Counted from the stretch's first letter, positions 1 to 12,174 are shown. The stretch is DNA of 64,000 bases from Nansenia antarctica (GCA_963989245.1 OZ022345.1:24495196-24559195), one strand, 5' to 3'. Numbers and translations: made by a program. Notes: generated by a model not told the origin, from the letters alone.

Positions 1-127
1 AACGAGGGTCAAGATTTTCTCCAAACAGAGCCAGGCACGCGGGAAGGTATTTTGACTGGGGGTGCTGAGGTGCTGTCTATATACGCTACAGGGAAAAAAT
101 TTGCCAGGGAAAAAATTATAACGATTT

Positions 128-157
128 CTCTCCCTCCCTCCCTCCCTCCCTCCCTCT
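128..157. repeat. (TCCC)n microsatellite
   Basis: About seven uninterrupted tetranucleotide repeats of TCCC lie within the hAT element. Confidence 0.9.
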
Positions 158-250
158 CGCTGATTGCTCGTTCGCTCACACGCACACAGTGGCATAACGA
201 CGGGCCCCAATGCACGGGCAATAATAGTTAAGCACGCACGCACCCACACA

Positions 251-658
251 CTACAACGACGTAACGTTAAATATTTTACCAACAATGTGTTGGAATTTAC
301 AGTAATTTCCACTCAGCTCACAGTGTCCCACAATGTCCACAAACATGATGTTGACCATTATTACAGACAGCACTCCATGTCGATTGTTATTGCCTCTTAA
401 CGGAAGCCCTTCGCTGCCGAAGAATCGGATGGATCTGAATATCAGTTCTAATACGTTTCTGGCCGTCTGTTGCTCTTTCTCAACAACGTCCGACAGTAGA
501 GCATTAATGGGAGTGTTGTTAAGCGAAGCAAGCAACTGCATCAGCATCTTCTTCCAACTCCACTTCAATTGTTCTGGCTGATTTAGCATTTTTGCTAAAG
601 AACTCAGAGATTCCCTAGCAAGATATGACCATGTGATCACTAACATTAAAACTAACAC
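251..658 (-). pseudogene. hAT-type (ZMYM1/DUF4371-like) transposase fragment
   Basis: A 135-codon minus-strand frame contains a segment reading LELIFRSIRFFGSEGLPLRG. This resembles the conserved start of the DUF4371 region in ZMYM1-like, hAT-derived transposases, where a run of hydrophobic residues is followed by GLPLRG. Only this N-proximal piece remains; no catalytic core or dimerisation domain is present. It sits inside the hAT with TSD AACAGAGC, so it is probably that element's own decayed transposase. The same protein class recurs, much longer, at 48.9-50.5 kb. The family call is from memory of the motif and not from a search. Confidence 0.6.
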
Positions 659-849
659 ATTTTTACATTTATTACAAAAAACACATTTATTTTTATTCCC
701 AAAAGCAACAATAGTTATTATATTGTTTTAACTTATTGTTTGAATAATATTTTTATTTTTTAAATTCAGGCAGGTGGAGCTCCTTCTGCCTGCCGCTAGG
801 GGGTGCTGCAGCACCCTCAGCACCCCCCTTCCCGCGTCCCTGAACAGAG

Positions 850-1698
850 CTGTCATGCCAAATCGTGTGCACTGCCAAATCGTGTGCACGCGTCACGACC
901 TAACGCGTCACGACCAGCTGGCACGCGTCACGACCAGCTGGCGACTGTGACGCGTCAGTCTAGTGTTTTTGAAACCTCCGTTTAGCGAAAAGCTTTAATT
1001 TGGCTCTACAAGTGTTAATATGTCATTTTATGAAGTTTTAATATGTTTTCAGGCGAGAAAGTAACCATATATATTCACAAAATGTATCCGGTTTATCAAA
1101 ATAACCCTTATATCTATCTGATCTGACGGGTTTTTTCACAACGTTATTACATGTCACTTTAAGCCCAGGAGGGAGTTAGCGATTAGCGATGTTAGCTTAG
1201 CGCCAGTTTAACAGAAGTATCTTCACTTTTAACATGACTTCCCGTGGTCGTAGAGGGCTGGTCGACGGCTTAAAATTACCGTGTAGACCTGTAGACCTTA
1301 TCCAGCCATAGTCTTGTGTTTCTACCCCGGGCATAGCCGGTGTTATTCACGGACAAACACTCCTGTTAGAGTGGTTCTAGTACACTAGACAGGTAACACA
1401 TAGAGAGGCTTCTCCTCTCTCTCTCCATCCTACACTACACTACACTACGCATCCTATACTACACTACACTACGCTAGCTCGCGGTGTTCGGGTGACAGCC
1501 AGGGCGCGTTCGTAAATACGCTCTGGAAATCTGATCAGCACTCACGGAATGCCTCTTGTCCAATCAACGGAGGTTTCAAAAACACTAGACTGACACGTCA
1601 CAGTCGCCAGCTGGTCGTGACGCGTGCCAGCTGGTCGTGACGCGTTAGGTCGTGACGCGTGCACACGATTTGGCAGTGCACACGATTTGGCATGACAG
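850..1698. mobile_element. Fold-back element with ~135-bp terminal inverted repeats
   Basis: Positions 850-984 are the near-perfect reverse complement of 1567-1698, starting CTGTCATGCCAAATCG. Each arm carries short tandem sub-repeats containing CACGACCAGCTGG. No coding capacity was seen. The interior (about 974-1140 and 1504-1566) is shared with 60040-60290, so it belongs to a dispersed family. No TSD longer than 2 bp was found. Confidence 0.75.
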
Positions 1699-1707
1699 AG
1701 CCAAGGA

Positions 1708-1735
1708 TAACCCTAACCCTAAACCTAACCCTAAA
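1708..1735. repeat. Interstitial telomere-like (CCCTAA) repeat
   Basis: Four CCCTAA-type units (one degenerate) directly follow the fold-back element. It is a short interstitial array, not a telomere. Confidence 0.8.
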
Positions 1736-2130
1736 TGAGTAATGAATTGGGACGCCACTACGGCTACACGTGAACGCGCAAAACGGAGATTAGGGGTGAA
1801 AACGGAGCCAGAGGGGTGAATTGGGATTCACCCGTAGTCAAGACCACATAAGTAGCCTTGAGAACCGTTGGTTCTCGAGCCTAACAGCCCTTAGGGGGCA
1901 GGAGCCTATCTCCTGTTTCTGTAGCGTGAGGCAGCTTGATGTACAAGTACAGTCCATGCCACCCCCCCCAAGGCAGCAAACACTGGTGTAGATGCATACT
2001 GTATGCATAAGTGAGTGTGGTGGTGCTTATGGGGTGTCGCTACGGGACAGGTGTCGCTCTGACTGGGAGGGCAAAATCACAGTATACCCACTAGAAAAAA
2101 CTAGACTATACCACTGAAGACACATATAAA
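1736..2130. other. Unassigned spacer
   Basis: No open frame of note. There is a short inverted repeat around GGGTGAATTGGGATTCACCC at 1814-1833. Nothing else was recognised. Confidence 0.4.
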
Positions 2131-3250
2131 CGAACTGACAGGCAACAAAGGAGAAAGACACATTAATAATGATAATACTGGCTGACAAACTAGCAGTGAT
2201 GTGTGTGGAGGACTCCCTGACGGCTTGGATCCACAACTACCTCACAGACAGACGTCAGTATGTGAGACTGCAGGGCTGTCAGTCTGAGGTGGTGGTGTGC
2301 AACACCGGTGCCCCCCAGGGAACTGTTCTGTCACCCTTTCTCTTCACCCTCTATACCTCCGACTTCCAGTTTAGCTCCAACCAGTGCCACCTGCAGAAGT
2401 TTTCTGATGACTCCTCTATCGTCGGTTACATCACAGACGACAGGGATGAGGAGTACAGGGCCCTGGTGGAGAGCTTTGTGCAGTGGTGCGACACCAACTA
2501 CCTTTTGCTTAACACCAGCAAAACAAAGGAGTTGGTGGTGGATTTTAGGAGGAAGAGAAGGACCCCAGCCCCCATCACCATCAAGGGGGTGGAAGTCGAG
2601 AGGGTGAACTCCTACAGGTACCTGGGAGTACAAATTAATAACAAACTGGACTGGACTGACAACACCGAGGCTCTTCTCAGGAAAGGGCAGACCAGACTGT
2701 TTTTCCTGAGAAGGCTGAGGTCTTTCGGCGTCTGCAACAAGCTGCTGCGAATGTTTTATCAGTCGGTGGTTGCCAGCGTTCTGTTCTTCGCCGTGGCCTG
2801 CTGGGGTGGAAACATCTGTGCCAGGGATGCTGCGAAGCTAAACAAACTGGTGAAGAAGGCCAGCTCTGTGGTGGGGACCGGGCTGGACAGCCTAGAGGTG
2901 GTGGCAGAACAGAGGATGGGGAAAAAACTGGCGGCCATGCTGGCCAATCCCTCCCACCCGATGTACTGCGAGCTGGCGGGGATGAGGAGCAAGTTCAGCC
3001 ACAGATTTGTTCTCCCCCGTCAAAGTACAAAAAGATTTGGACAGTCCTTTGTTCCAGCTGCACTCCGACTCTACAACCAGGCCCTGCAGGGTGGGGGAGA
3101 CCTGGAGCTGGAACTTTGGAACTTGGAACTTTTTACTTATTGAGCCTGCACTGTTTTATCTATTTTTCTGTCTGCCCTAACTAAGCTGTTTGACAACAAA
3201 ATTTCCCCATTGGGGACAATAAAGGTTTTCATCATCATTCATCATCATCA
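2131..3250 (+). mobile_element. 5'-truncated L2-like LINE
   Basis: The reverse-transcriptase frame below is followed by a short 3' UTR. The terminus has the L2-type stem TTTCCCCATTGGGGA, then AATAAA and a simple CAT-rich tail. No endonuclease part remains, so this is a typical 5'-truncated copy. Confidence 0.85.
2169..3143 (+). pseudogene. L2-like reverse transcriptase, C-terminal two thirds
   Basis: A continuous 324-codon frame encodes the palm, thumb and C-terminal part of a LINE reverse transcriptase. GAPQGTVLSPFLF lies at residues 47-59. The catalytic F-S-D-D box is at 78-81; the usual FADDT/FSDDT threonine is replaced by serine. The thumb motif NTSKTKELVVDFRR follows. The C-terminal region typical of L2/CR1 elements ends near LRLYNQ. 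The endonuclease domain and first RT blocks are missing, so it cannot be autonomous. It is unusually intact for a truncated copy, which suggests a fairly recent insertion. Confidence 0.85.
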
Positions 3251-3328
3251 TAATAACAACAATGCACACATTCACACACACAATACACACTCAACATATG
3301 CTTATACACACACGCACGCACGCACGCA

Positions 3329-3367
<39 letters not shown>
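3232..3367. repeat. CAT/CA-rich microsatellite
   Basis: The CAT-rich LINE tail grades into CACACAT-type sequence and an uninterrupted (CA)n run ending at 3366. Confidence 0.9.
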
Positions 3368-3368
<1 letters not shown>

Positions 3369-4802
3369 AAATGGCTTGTGTTGTCTTCTGTCTCAGCACT
3401 GTGTGGGTTTATTGATCCACCTGTTAGACTAATTATTATTGTGTACGGCAGCACTTTTTGGGGAAAAAAGGAGTTGTAACATCTGACGCATCTGATATAC
3501 TATAAATCATAATATTATACCTCACCGCTGGCCTTAGGATTCATCAGAGCAACGCATCCGGGTACTTTCCCCTCCCGTCATGTCCACGCCCCTTTTTGGG
3601 TGATAGAAGAGTAGAAGTTTGACTGGCGGTCAATGGGAATTTCTGGTCTTTGCTACTTTAATCCGATAAAATAAGAAAACCGTAGTGCTTTTTAGATATT
3701 AGATGCACAAATCCGATGGCCAGTTAGGAAAACTATTATATAGTGTGGTTGCCGATCAATGATCGACGTCGTTATATAGAGAAAATTAATGAAATAGGGG
3801 TTGATTCATCAGAGCAGTCATACGTCATCTCCCTGTCATCAGGGATGTGTAGTTCTTCATTTGATTTGCCGTGTAAATCCCCAGATGAGTGTTACATTAG
3901 TTTTCTTAAGATAGGATAATAAATAAATCTGTTCAATGGGCATTTGCCAAAGTAGCCTACTGTTAATCAGTATTTATCCTGTATGGTGTATATGAAGATG
4001 TTATGACGTTTAATAAAGTATCTTAACGACAGCAAAAGTGATGGATGTCAGAAATACATTACCTGGAGATTCAATAAGGTACTTTTATATGACAGGATAT
4101 GGGTTAGGGTTATATGACACCTGTAGCGAGATAGATCGATAGAGCCAAAAGTAAAAAGTCGCTGAGAGACACAAGCAGGGTCTGGGCTGGTAATTGTATG
4201 ACGCGCCAAACAATCCGCTGAGATGAAAAGTACGTTTTAGAGCATTTATTGAATAGAACAATCAAACTTGGCGACGTACAAAAATAATCCATAAGCGATC
4301 AAAACCAGAAAAATAACAAACTATGTGTCTAGAATATGCGTATAATGCGGTCAACAAAAGTACATCGCTCCCCTCTCTCTCCACTACCGCCATGCAAGGT
4401 GCGCAGGTGCTTAAATTACCTTGCAATATCAGCCCCCATAACCATATGACTTCTCAATACGGTGATCTAGGCAATAAACAAACAATCAAAGTAAACTCAC
4501 AATAAACCCATTAACCTGTTATACTAAATACCCCCTAAATCATATTCATGCCTCCTACAACACCTCAGGCCTTTGGGTCGAGTGGTTCATCCACATGGAT
4601 GGAAGCAGACTGAAAGGACACACATGCATTGCCTATTTCATAAATGTTCTCCATATAACGATCGGCAACGATACTAGTCTATATAATTGTTTGCCTGACT
4701 GGCCATCGGATTTGGGCAGTCTGGGGATTTACACGGCAAATCAAAGAACTACAAATCCCTGATGACAGGGAGATGACGTATGACTGCTCTGATGAATCAA
4801 CC

Positions 4803-6069
4803 CAGTGGCGTAGCGCAAAATCCCGGGGCCCCCCCACAAGGTGGCGGCGGGGGCCCTTTCGCAACGGAGTAAAAAAAAAGAAAAAAAAAGAAGCGTTTTT
4901 TATAGGCCGATGCGTTATTGACGTTGCGAAATTTCGCAATATGCACTCTACATTCTAAATGCTTGACTTTGCAAAAGGTACAAACAAGTGAGAGCAATAG
5001 CCTATAACTAAAACCAAATGGTAGACTACACTACATCAGTAGAATGTATTATAAGTAGAATAGTACAAGCTTTATTTATTTTAACAAAGTGTGGTGTGCA
5101 CAGCAGTGTGATATCTGTAAACATATCTGTAGACTCTCCGCTAAGGGTTGCCAGATGGGATTGAGAATTTCCAACCTAATCAATCTAAAAACTTCTAAAT
5201 CCACCAAAAACCAGCCAATCTGGCAACCCTGTCTCCGCTGCATCAGAGTCTACTTGTTGCGTAAAATTGGCCAGGGTTAGTCAAATCCTTTGTTGGACAT
5301 CTCGTTTCTTAAGTCCTGGTATATTGTGGCATTTCTTTACTGTTTGCCATCTGGTCTAGGAATACCCAGGGAGACGCAGACAGCAGAAGTAGAATAGAAT
5401 AGTAGAATAGAAAAAGAAACAGCTATATATAGCCTAACCATGCTGAATTATGTACCTGTATGATGCACTGACAGCCTGTGACCGTGAACCTGGCCGGACC
5501 CTGCCTTTCTGCCTGAGTTTGAGTATGATGCTGCCCAAATAAATGTTATTGTTTAGTGCTGTACGCTTTCGTGGTATTATATTGTGTGAATTATCATCGG
5601 TATGTTGTTTTTCTTTCACTCGACTAACCGCCGAGATAATACTTGAGACATGTACTTCCGTAAACATACATTTTTTATTGGATTTTTTTTACAATATCGG
5701 ACCGACAGTCCCACATATAGCGGCTATAATGTCCGAATAGAGAATCTATCACCACCTAAAGAATGCTTATTGTACTTTGTATTGTATTTTCGCTTGCTCA
5801 TTTTCCTTGTGTCTCGCTGCCTACGTGTGACGTCAAAGTCATGTTGCTATTGGATACGGCTAACCATGTATATATTTTTAAATATAGGCCTATATATTAA
5901 AATTAAGGTTGACACAATGAAGGGCCACTTATTTTCTTTGTTTTATATATATTTTAATTATTTAAAAAAAAATAATAATAAAAAGAAAGTGGATCCAATG
6001 TTAGGGGGCCCCCTAGTGGCTGGGGCCCCCCCGCGGTGCGTCGCTTGCGGGCCTTCCGCTACGCCACTG
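4803..6069. mobile_element. Non-autonomous hAT, TIR CAGTGGCGTAGCG
   Basis: Starts CAGTGGCGTAGCG and ends CGCTACGCCACTG, flanked by a perfect 8-bp TSD AATCAACC (4795-4802, 6070-6077). It is inserted in the right arm of the long inverted-repeat element. No transposase frame is present. GC-rich GGGGCCCCC blocks lie just inside both ends. Confidence 0.92.
5143..5231. mobile_element. 89-bp hAT MITE (GGTTGCCAGAT family)
   Basis: Terminal inverted repeats GGTTGCCAGAT / ATCTGGCAACC with a perfect 8-bp TSD TCTCCGCT at 5135-5142 and 5232-5239. It is nested in the hAT above. Relatives lie at 35681-35784 and 61992-62094. Confidence 0.88.
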
Positions 6070-6337
6070 AATCAACCCCTATTTCATTAATTTTCTCTAT
6101 ATAACGACGTCGATCATTGATCGGCAACGACACTATATAATAGTTTGCCTAACTGGCCATCGGATTTGGGCTCCTAATATCTAAAAACCACTACGGTTTT
6201 CTTATTTTATCGGATTAAAGTAGCGAAGACCAGAAATTCCCATTGACCGTCAGTCAAACTTCTACACTTCTTTCATCCAAAAAGGGGCGTGATCATTCTG
6301 ATGACAGGGAGATGACGCGCAATTGCTCTGATGAACA

Positions 6338-6492
6338 GACGTCAGCTATTCTCGCGAGACCAGGGAACGGGATGTGAAACGGGACGTGAAACTAAAATGG
6401 CGGGTCAATAAAAGCACACGCTGCTGAGACTGAAGACAACACGAGTCATTTATTAAGTTTATAACTGTGCTAGAGGGCAAACATTACAATAT
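6338..6492 (+). repeat. 155-bp segment duplicated at 62.35 kb
   Basis: About 90% identical to 62347-62495, in the same orientation. It starts GACGTCAGCTATT and ends ACATTACAATATG. It looks like a promoter/5'UTR block because the other copy leads into a short open frame. 6493-6642 is unassigned and holds a short tandem AGCTGCTAGATACAATGG. Confidence 0.75.
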
Positions 6493-7157
6493 GTTCACTT
6501 ATTACACAAAGACTGGGAAAGCGACACTAGCTTGAACAACAACGGAGGCGCCGACCTGACGGTAGGAGTTGGAGTGATTGATGAATGAAGCAGAGAGCTG
6601 CTAGATACAATGGTCAGTACAGAGCTGCTAGATACAATGGTATGGAGATAGATTTATATCATAAATACACACGCACGAAAGTATAATACCGTGTTTTGCT
6701 ATCCATCCGCACACATCTCTCGAGTCGTGTGTCGTAAAAAGAATTCATGCGTGCGTGAACAGATCCACGCAAGCGTGTTTTGCTATCGACCCGCAAATAT
6801 CTCTCCTTGAGACAAACATTTCCCTGTTTTGCCGTCTCGATTGGTAACTCGTAATATTCTTTAGCTGATTATAAGGCGCTATCTGATTGGCCGGTGATCT
6901 GAGCTGTTCTTTCGACAAGATCAGTGTTTCTACAGTTTCTACCACTCAGCAAATACGATAATACACTACGAGAGCACTTAAGTAATACGTTTATGTATTA
7001 TATTAGTTATCCCCCCTCACATGTATTGTGGTTAACCTACATGTTTTGCTCACTGCACTTCTTATCCACCACTGATGTAAAAACCGAACAATTTCAGAAT
7101 GTTTGCTTTTATAATATAGACTACCCACTTCAGTCACCTGCACCACTGCTAGAAAGC

Positions 7158-8266
7158 AAATGTTTGTAGTTGGAACAGGGAGCATTTTGAGGGAGGGGGT
7201 CAGAATATGGCAGCATGAAAGTCATGCTGGCATATTCTGACCCCCCCCCCCCCCCCTAACTATTGTTTGCAAAGTCTGAGACCCTTCATATGTTTTGTGG
7301 TGACATCCTTAGGTAACTGGATGGTTGTAGGCTACAATTATTTGTACCTTCAAGGGCATATGAATTGCCTAATGTTTTTTGATTTTTCATGATTTATATG
7401 TTCATGCGTGACATAGGCTATGCCTCTTTGATATGAACCATTTTCTATTGTCATAATAAAGATGATTTGTGAACATCTAAATCTTCCTTTATTTACAGCA
7501 CCCCCTCCCAGAAAAAAGTTCCAACGTTATACCTAGCGTTATACCCTATTCCTAACGTCAACTTTTTGTAATCAAGGACAGGCCCCTATCTGGGCCTACC
7601 TGCCAGAACCCAAGCTATAATTGTTTTAAGTATGTTACTACAGAAACAACAAGAGAGATGTTGAGATAAATATCTCTGACATCTGTTCATTACCTCTGGT
7701 TAGGACCCGCCCCTCCTATGTTTGTATTGACTTCGTCTCACACTATTTTTCCTGCACTCCAGTTGTCTAATGAGACAGATCAGCCTAGGATGTTACTACA
7801 ATACTGTTCTAAGCAAAATGATCAATCGTTTGTTGATTTTGTAAATAATGTCTATATTTCTGTATTCATTGTCATTTTTGTTTAGTTTCGGTTGTTACAT
7901 ATGTTGTTGTTTTGTTTGAATTGTGTTAATATATATTTTTGTTCTGGTGTCAGGTTATACCTGCAAAGAAAATATACTTTAGACTACTTTTGCACTTGCA
8001 CCAACTTGCCTTCTTGTCTTATCTACAATAGTTAGGGGGGGGGGGTCAGAATATGCCTGCATGACTTTCATGCTGGCATATTCTGACGCCCCCCCTCAAA
8101 ATGCTCCCTGTCATAACTACAAGCATGTGCTTTCAGGGGTACCACCCAGTGACCTAAAGATGTCACCACAAAACATATGAAGTGTCTCAGACTTTGCAAA
8201 CAATAGTTAGGGGGCAGGCTGCCATATTCTGACCCCTCCCTCAAAATGCTCCCTGTTCCAACTACA
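7158..8266. repeat. Inner inverted repeats with poly(C)/poly(G) tracts
   Basis: A block with GGGAGCATTTTGAGGG and GTCAGAATATG occurs at 7173-7250 and again, in inverted or rearranged form, at 8035-8122 and 8205-8266. Long C runs (about 7242-7257) and G runs (about 8034-8047) lie at its edges. Confidence 0.75.
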
Positions 8267-8291
8267 AACATATGCTTTCTAGCAGTGGTGT

Positions 8292-8811
8292 TGTTACAAT
8301 GGGATAATGTGTTTGGACCCAGTTGCAGAGTAGAACAGAGTAGACGGATGCAGGAGTACAATTCAAAAATAAAGGTACTCTTTATTTGAGCAAACGGGAA
8401 TTAATAATAACCGCACAGTAAGCGATGAAACAAAAGAGGAGAAATCAAGTCTCCGATAAATGCTTAAATAATAATAGGAAACAAAACAACAAAACAAAAG
8501 GGGAGATGGCTTTAGTCTCCCCAAAACGCCGTCAATAGAACAAGGCAGGGCAATGTACTTACAATAGTCAATCGATACTTATTTCCTAATCAGGCGAGGA
8601 ACGATAAGGCTACGAAGACCCGTACACACAGAATGAACGCAACATATAGTGAACAACCGACAACAAGAGAGGAAACAGAGGGATATAAATAGCCACAGCT
8701 AAACAAGACACACCAGGTAGCAATCACAGTAATTAGACAAAAATACATACATAAACACCAGAGGACGCCAAAGGGTCGCTCCACAATAAGAGCGACTCCC
8801 CAAACCTTACA
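8292..8811 (-). mobile_element. Solo LTR (gypsy-like) with 5-bp TSD
   Basis: The segment starts TGTTACAATGGG and ends CCTTACA, with a perfect 5-bp duplication GGTGT at 8287-8291 and 8812-8816. On the minus strand it has AATAAA followed by a GGGTCC-type terminus, as in fish gypsy LTRs. The uninterrupted left arm of the fold-back gives the empty site. No internal retrotransposon region remains. Confidence 0.82.
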
Positions 8812-9590
8812 GGTGTAGGTGACTGAAGTGGGCAGTCTATATTATAAAAGCAAACATTCTGAAATTGTTCGGTTTTTACATCAGTGGTGGATAAGAAGTG
8901 CAGTGAGCAAAACATGTAGGCTAACCACAATACATGTGAGGGGGGATAAATAATATAATACATAAACGTATTACTTGTAAACTATTATGTATTCTAAGTG
9001 CTCTCGTAGTGTATTATCGTATTTGCTGAGTGGTAGAAACTGTATGAAACACTCATCTTGTCGAAAGAACAGCGCAGATCACCGGCCAATCAGCTAGCGC
9101 CTTATAATCAGCTAATGAATATTACGAGTTACCAATCGAGACGGCAAAACAGGGAAATGTTTGTCTCAAAAATACATACGTAAATCCAAGCAGAGCAAAA
9201 CACGGTTCACAAAACACGGTTTACGAATGGAGAGATATTTGCGGGTCGATAGCAAAAAACGCTTGCGTGGATCTGTTCACGCACGCATTAATTCTTTTTA
9301 CGGCACACGACTCGAGAGATGTGTGCGGATGGATAGCAAAACACGGTTGCGGGTAGCAAAACACGGTTGCGGATGGCAAAACGCGGTTGTGTATTATACT
9401 TTCGTACGTGTGTATTTATGATATAAATCTATCTCCATACTCATAGGCGTTAGTGACTACAAGATCATTATTACATACTTATTCATTACAATCAAATACA
9501 ATCATGTTAATAGATGTGGCTTTGTTTGTCTAGTTAACTAGCCAACTCGGTAACATTACCGTAGCGAATTACTCATGACATGATGTAGGC

Positions 9591-10342
9591 TAGGGCTGCA
9601 ACTAACGATTATTTTGGTAGTCGACTAATCTGTCGATTATTTTTCGGTTAGTCGTGTGGCTTTTCGCTACGCGTAAATGGCGACGCAGAAGCATAAATCT
9701 GGCTTAACTAGCTATCTAACCTAACGTTACGCCAAGCTACAGCTGCTCACAGAGCTAGTTGATTGGCTAGCTAGCATTGCTGGCTAGACTACAGACAGCT
9801 CACGTTAGTAGGCTACGCTTGGCGCTGTTTATCTTACAGACAGCTCGCTGGTGGACTCAACATAATTGAAATAGCATTCACTTATCAAGCATCATTCATG
9901 ATCATCCACCATGACTACCTGGTATTTTAATAGCGACCACCCCTCACTTCATTTCATCTCGCGTTCTCCTGGCTTCAACATGGAAAACCCCTGCTACGTA
10001 ACGTTACATACAAGCGCCTCTGTCTGTCACACGCGTGCCACAGGGCAAATAAATTAATAGCACAAACGCTCATAGCATGTACAGCCCTGTCCATGAGACG
10101 TTGTTTTCCAACATGTAACAGTAAAGCTAACATAAATATTACGACCCTAACAATATAACGTTAGCCAGTTGGCTAACAACGTTAGCTAAAACTTACCCAG
10201 CTGATTCTTGCATGGCTCCCGTAAAAAAAAAAAAAAAACGGATTTTTTTTTTAAAAATACGATTAGTCGACACTAAAATTCCACGTCGACGAGTTTTTAT
10301 GATCGCCGTCGTCGATTATGTCGACTAATCGTTGCAGCCCTA
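9591..10342. mobile_element. Non-autonomous hAT, TIR TAGGGCTGCAACTAACG
   Basis: Ends TAGGGCTGCAAC / GTTGCAGCCCTA with a perfect 8-bp TSD ATGTAGGC (9583-9590, 10343-10350). It is nearly identical to 20098-20860. Both have CGATTA-rich sub-terminal repeats and no protein frame. Confidence 0.93.
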
Positions 10343-10477
10343 ATGTAGGCCTACTAGTTCCCTCGTCCGCATTTTAGCCAGCAAATGTTACCAGCCCTTT
10401 ATAAACAAGCACAAACAGTTTCCACGACTTTTCCATGGCACTTTGTTAAGAAAGGAAGAGGCACTTTTTGTTCAGTA

Positions 10478-10548
10478 AAAGATTGCATTTCATGGTTGAA
10501 ATGCGCTATGTAAATAAAGCTTTGCTTTACTTACTTACTTACTTTTAC
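10478..10548 (+). mobile_element. LINE 3'-tail fragment
   Basis: The segment has GAAATGCGCTATGTAAATAAAGC followed by (TTAC)n, the form of an L2-type 3' end. It is a short fragment only. Confidence 0.5.
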
Positions 10549-10588
10549 ACTGCTGTACTGAAAAGGTACCGAACCGTGACTTCAAAAC

Positions 10589-11012
10589 TAGGGATGCACG
10601 ATATTATCGGCACCGATATTTATCGGCCCGATAATGGGCAATTAATGTAATTAAATATTTATCGGTTTTATTACATTTTAGCCGATATAGAGCTGATAAT
10701 ATGAAGCCGGAAATATTTCTGGTTCCGGTTGTCGCGCTCATGCTGCTGCGCCTGCGTACAGCCACGCAGTGTATAGACGAGAGCGAAACGGTGTTGACAT
10801 TCTTCACAGTTTCTGAGGCAGATTTGCAATTTGCAACACATGTTCGACAAAAGTTCGGAGAGGAGGGCAAAGGTCTACGAGTTACAACACAACGAATCTC
10901 ATAAGTCACCTTAAGATTCACCATTGCAAGCACGCTCTATGGAAGGAATATGATTTTGCCATTGAATACAGCGATGAGGGAACGAAAACAGTTAACAGAA
11001 ACGCGTGTCGCA
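10589..11012 (+). mobile_element. End fragment of BED-hAT element (copy 1)
   Basis: 10589-10958 is the reverse complement of 19340-19708: same TAGGGATGCACGATATTATC terminus, same CGATAATATCGG-rich sub-terminal region, same degraded BED-finger exon. The copy is then split by an L1-like LINE. Its far part seems to resume at 14998. The flanks of the two ends do not form a TSD, so these are two separate copies. Confidence 0.75.
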
Positions 11013-11660
11013 TATTTGATGGAGAAATTGATAAGAATTTGATAGGTAAAATTTATAGAACTCTACAGAAGACCGATGTAGCTGAAAAACTGTTAGAAAG
11101 TAGGATTGAGATGTGGAATCGAGAACTAGGAAGAACAGATATAGGTTTAAAATGGAAAGAGTGTTGGAATACTACAAATGACATGACAGTTAATGAAAAT
11201 CTACGTTTAATCCAATATAAAATAATGTATAGAGTCTACCACACGTGAGATAAAATCCATAAGTATTATAGTAATGTATCAGATAACTGTTTAAAGTGTG
11301 GGAAAAAAGACTCACTAATAGTACGCATTCTGGGAGTGTCCCAGAGTACAGAAAACCTGGGTTGACATAGAACATTGGCTCTCAGGGGTACATAAGGAAA
11401 GATTCAAATTTGATCCTTCAATCTGTCTTTTCCAGGATGTAGCCACAGTAAGATAGTGGATAATTATGTACTCATCAATTATATTTAAAAAACTAATACT
11501 TGGAAGTTGGAAATCAAGTAAACCTCCAACACTACAACAATGGAAAAACGAAATTCTTTATAATACCAATATAGAGAAGAATTTAGTCATAGACAATAAT
11601 AAGAAAGATCAGTTTGAAATGATATGGGGAGAGATAGTGAAGGCCTTAGCTAAGACGTAA
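11013..11660 (+). pseudogene. L1-clade ORF2 C-terminal fragment
   Basis: Two open stretches (11039-11248 and 11466-11660) and the sequence between them, in shifted frame, resemble the end of L1-type ORF2. The first has W-K-E-C-W and IQYKIMYRVYHT. The next reads as a C-x2-C-type segment (NCLKCGKKDS). The last has GSWKSSKPPTLQQWKNEI and ends IWGEIVKALAKT. At least two frameshifts or stops break it. RT and endonuclease are missing. This protein region is characteristic of L1/Tx1 elements rather than L2. Confidence 0.65.
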
Positions 11661-12174
11661 AGATAGTGCAAGAAACATAGTACTAAGAGATTAATTAGAT
11701 TATGCATTAGAATTATTAGTTAGATAAGTATAGGGGGTAAACTGGGATAAACTTTAGACGGTTTAAAAAAAAATGGGGCTTTGGGATGTTAGGATGTGCT
11801 GTGATGTTTGTCAAGGTGTGATGTGTTGTGATGTTTGTCAAGTTGTGATGTGTTGTGATGTATATCAAGGTGTGATGTGTGGTGATGTATGTCAAGTTGT
11901 GATGTGTTGTGATTAGGGGTGTAACGGATCGCCCTCCACGGTTCGGAACGCATGTGTACCGCGGATCAATTGCAAAATGTTAACAAGTAATAATATTACT
12001 TAATATCTTACTTAATATCTCTTGTAAATCACAATGTAGAGTTGCCATGAAAAGATAGACGCGACAGTTGCGGGCTTTGTTTTACTCTAAAGCGCAATGA
12101 TAGGTTGATAATGCGAAAGAAAAAGAATCCGTTGTTTGCTCACTACACGTGAAGCTGGGAATCCACAACAACAA

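Larger units (their letters stand above)
32..842. mobile_element. hAT element, TIR CAGGSACGCGGGAAG, 8-bp TSD
   Basis: The ends are inverted repeats (CAGGCACGCGGGAAGG at the left, CCTTCCCGCGTCCCTG at the right). They are flanked by a perfect 8-bp duplication AACAGAGC at 24-31 and 843-850, the hAT signature. A transposase remnant lies inside on the minus strand. The element interrupts sequence that continues directly into the fold-back element at 850. Confidence 0.85.
3538..6337. mobile_element. Long inverted-repeat element split by a hAT
   Basis: Left arm 3538-3890 pairs with a right arm lying in two pieces, 6078-6337 and 4700-4802. Those pieces become continuous once the hAT at 4803-6069 and one TSD copy are removed. 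Arms share the end sequence TTCATCAGAGCAA and are about 350 bp long. The interior 3890-4700 has no protein frame, so it is a non-autonomous element. Confidence 0.7.
6643..9437. mobile_element. Giant fold-back element with TA target duplication
   Basis: The left arm (6643 to about 7200) is the reverse complement of the right arm (about 8228-9437) once the solo LTR at 8292-8811 is removed. The ends read TGGAGATAGATTTATATC and both sides carry TA, suggesting a Tc1/mariner-type target. The right arm has two extra AAAACACGGTTGCGG units near 9340-9385. The interior 7260-8030 has no protein frame. Confidence 0.8.

Noticed and set aside
7567..8027. Second solo LTR (TGTAATC ... TATCTACA) inside the fold-back
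   Set aside because: It has TG/CA ends, but no matching TSD and no clear polyadenylation signal.
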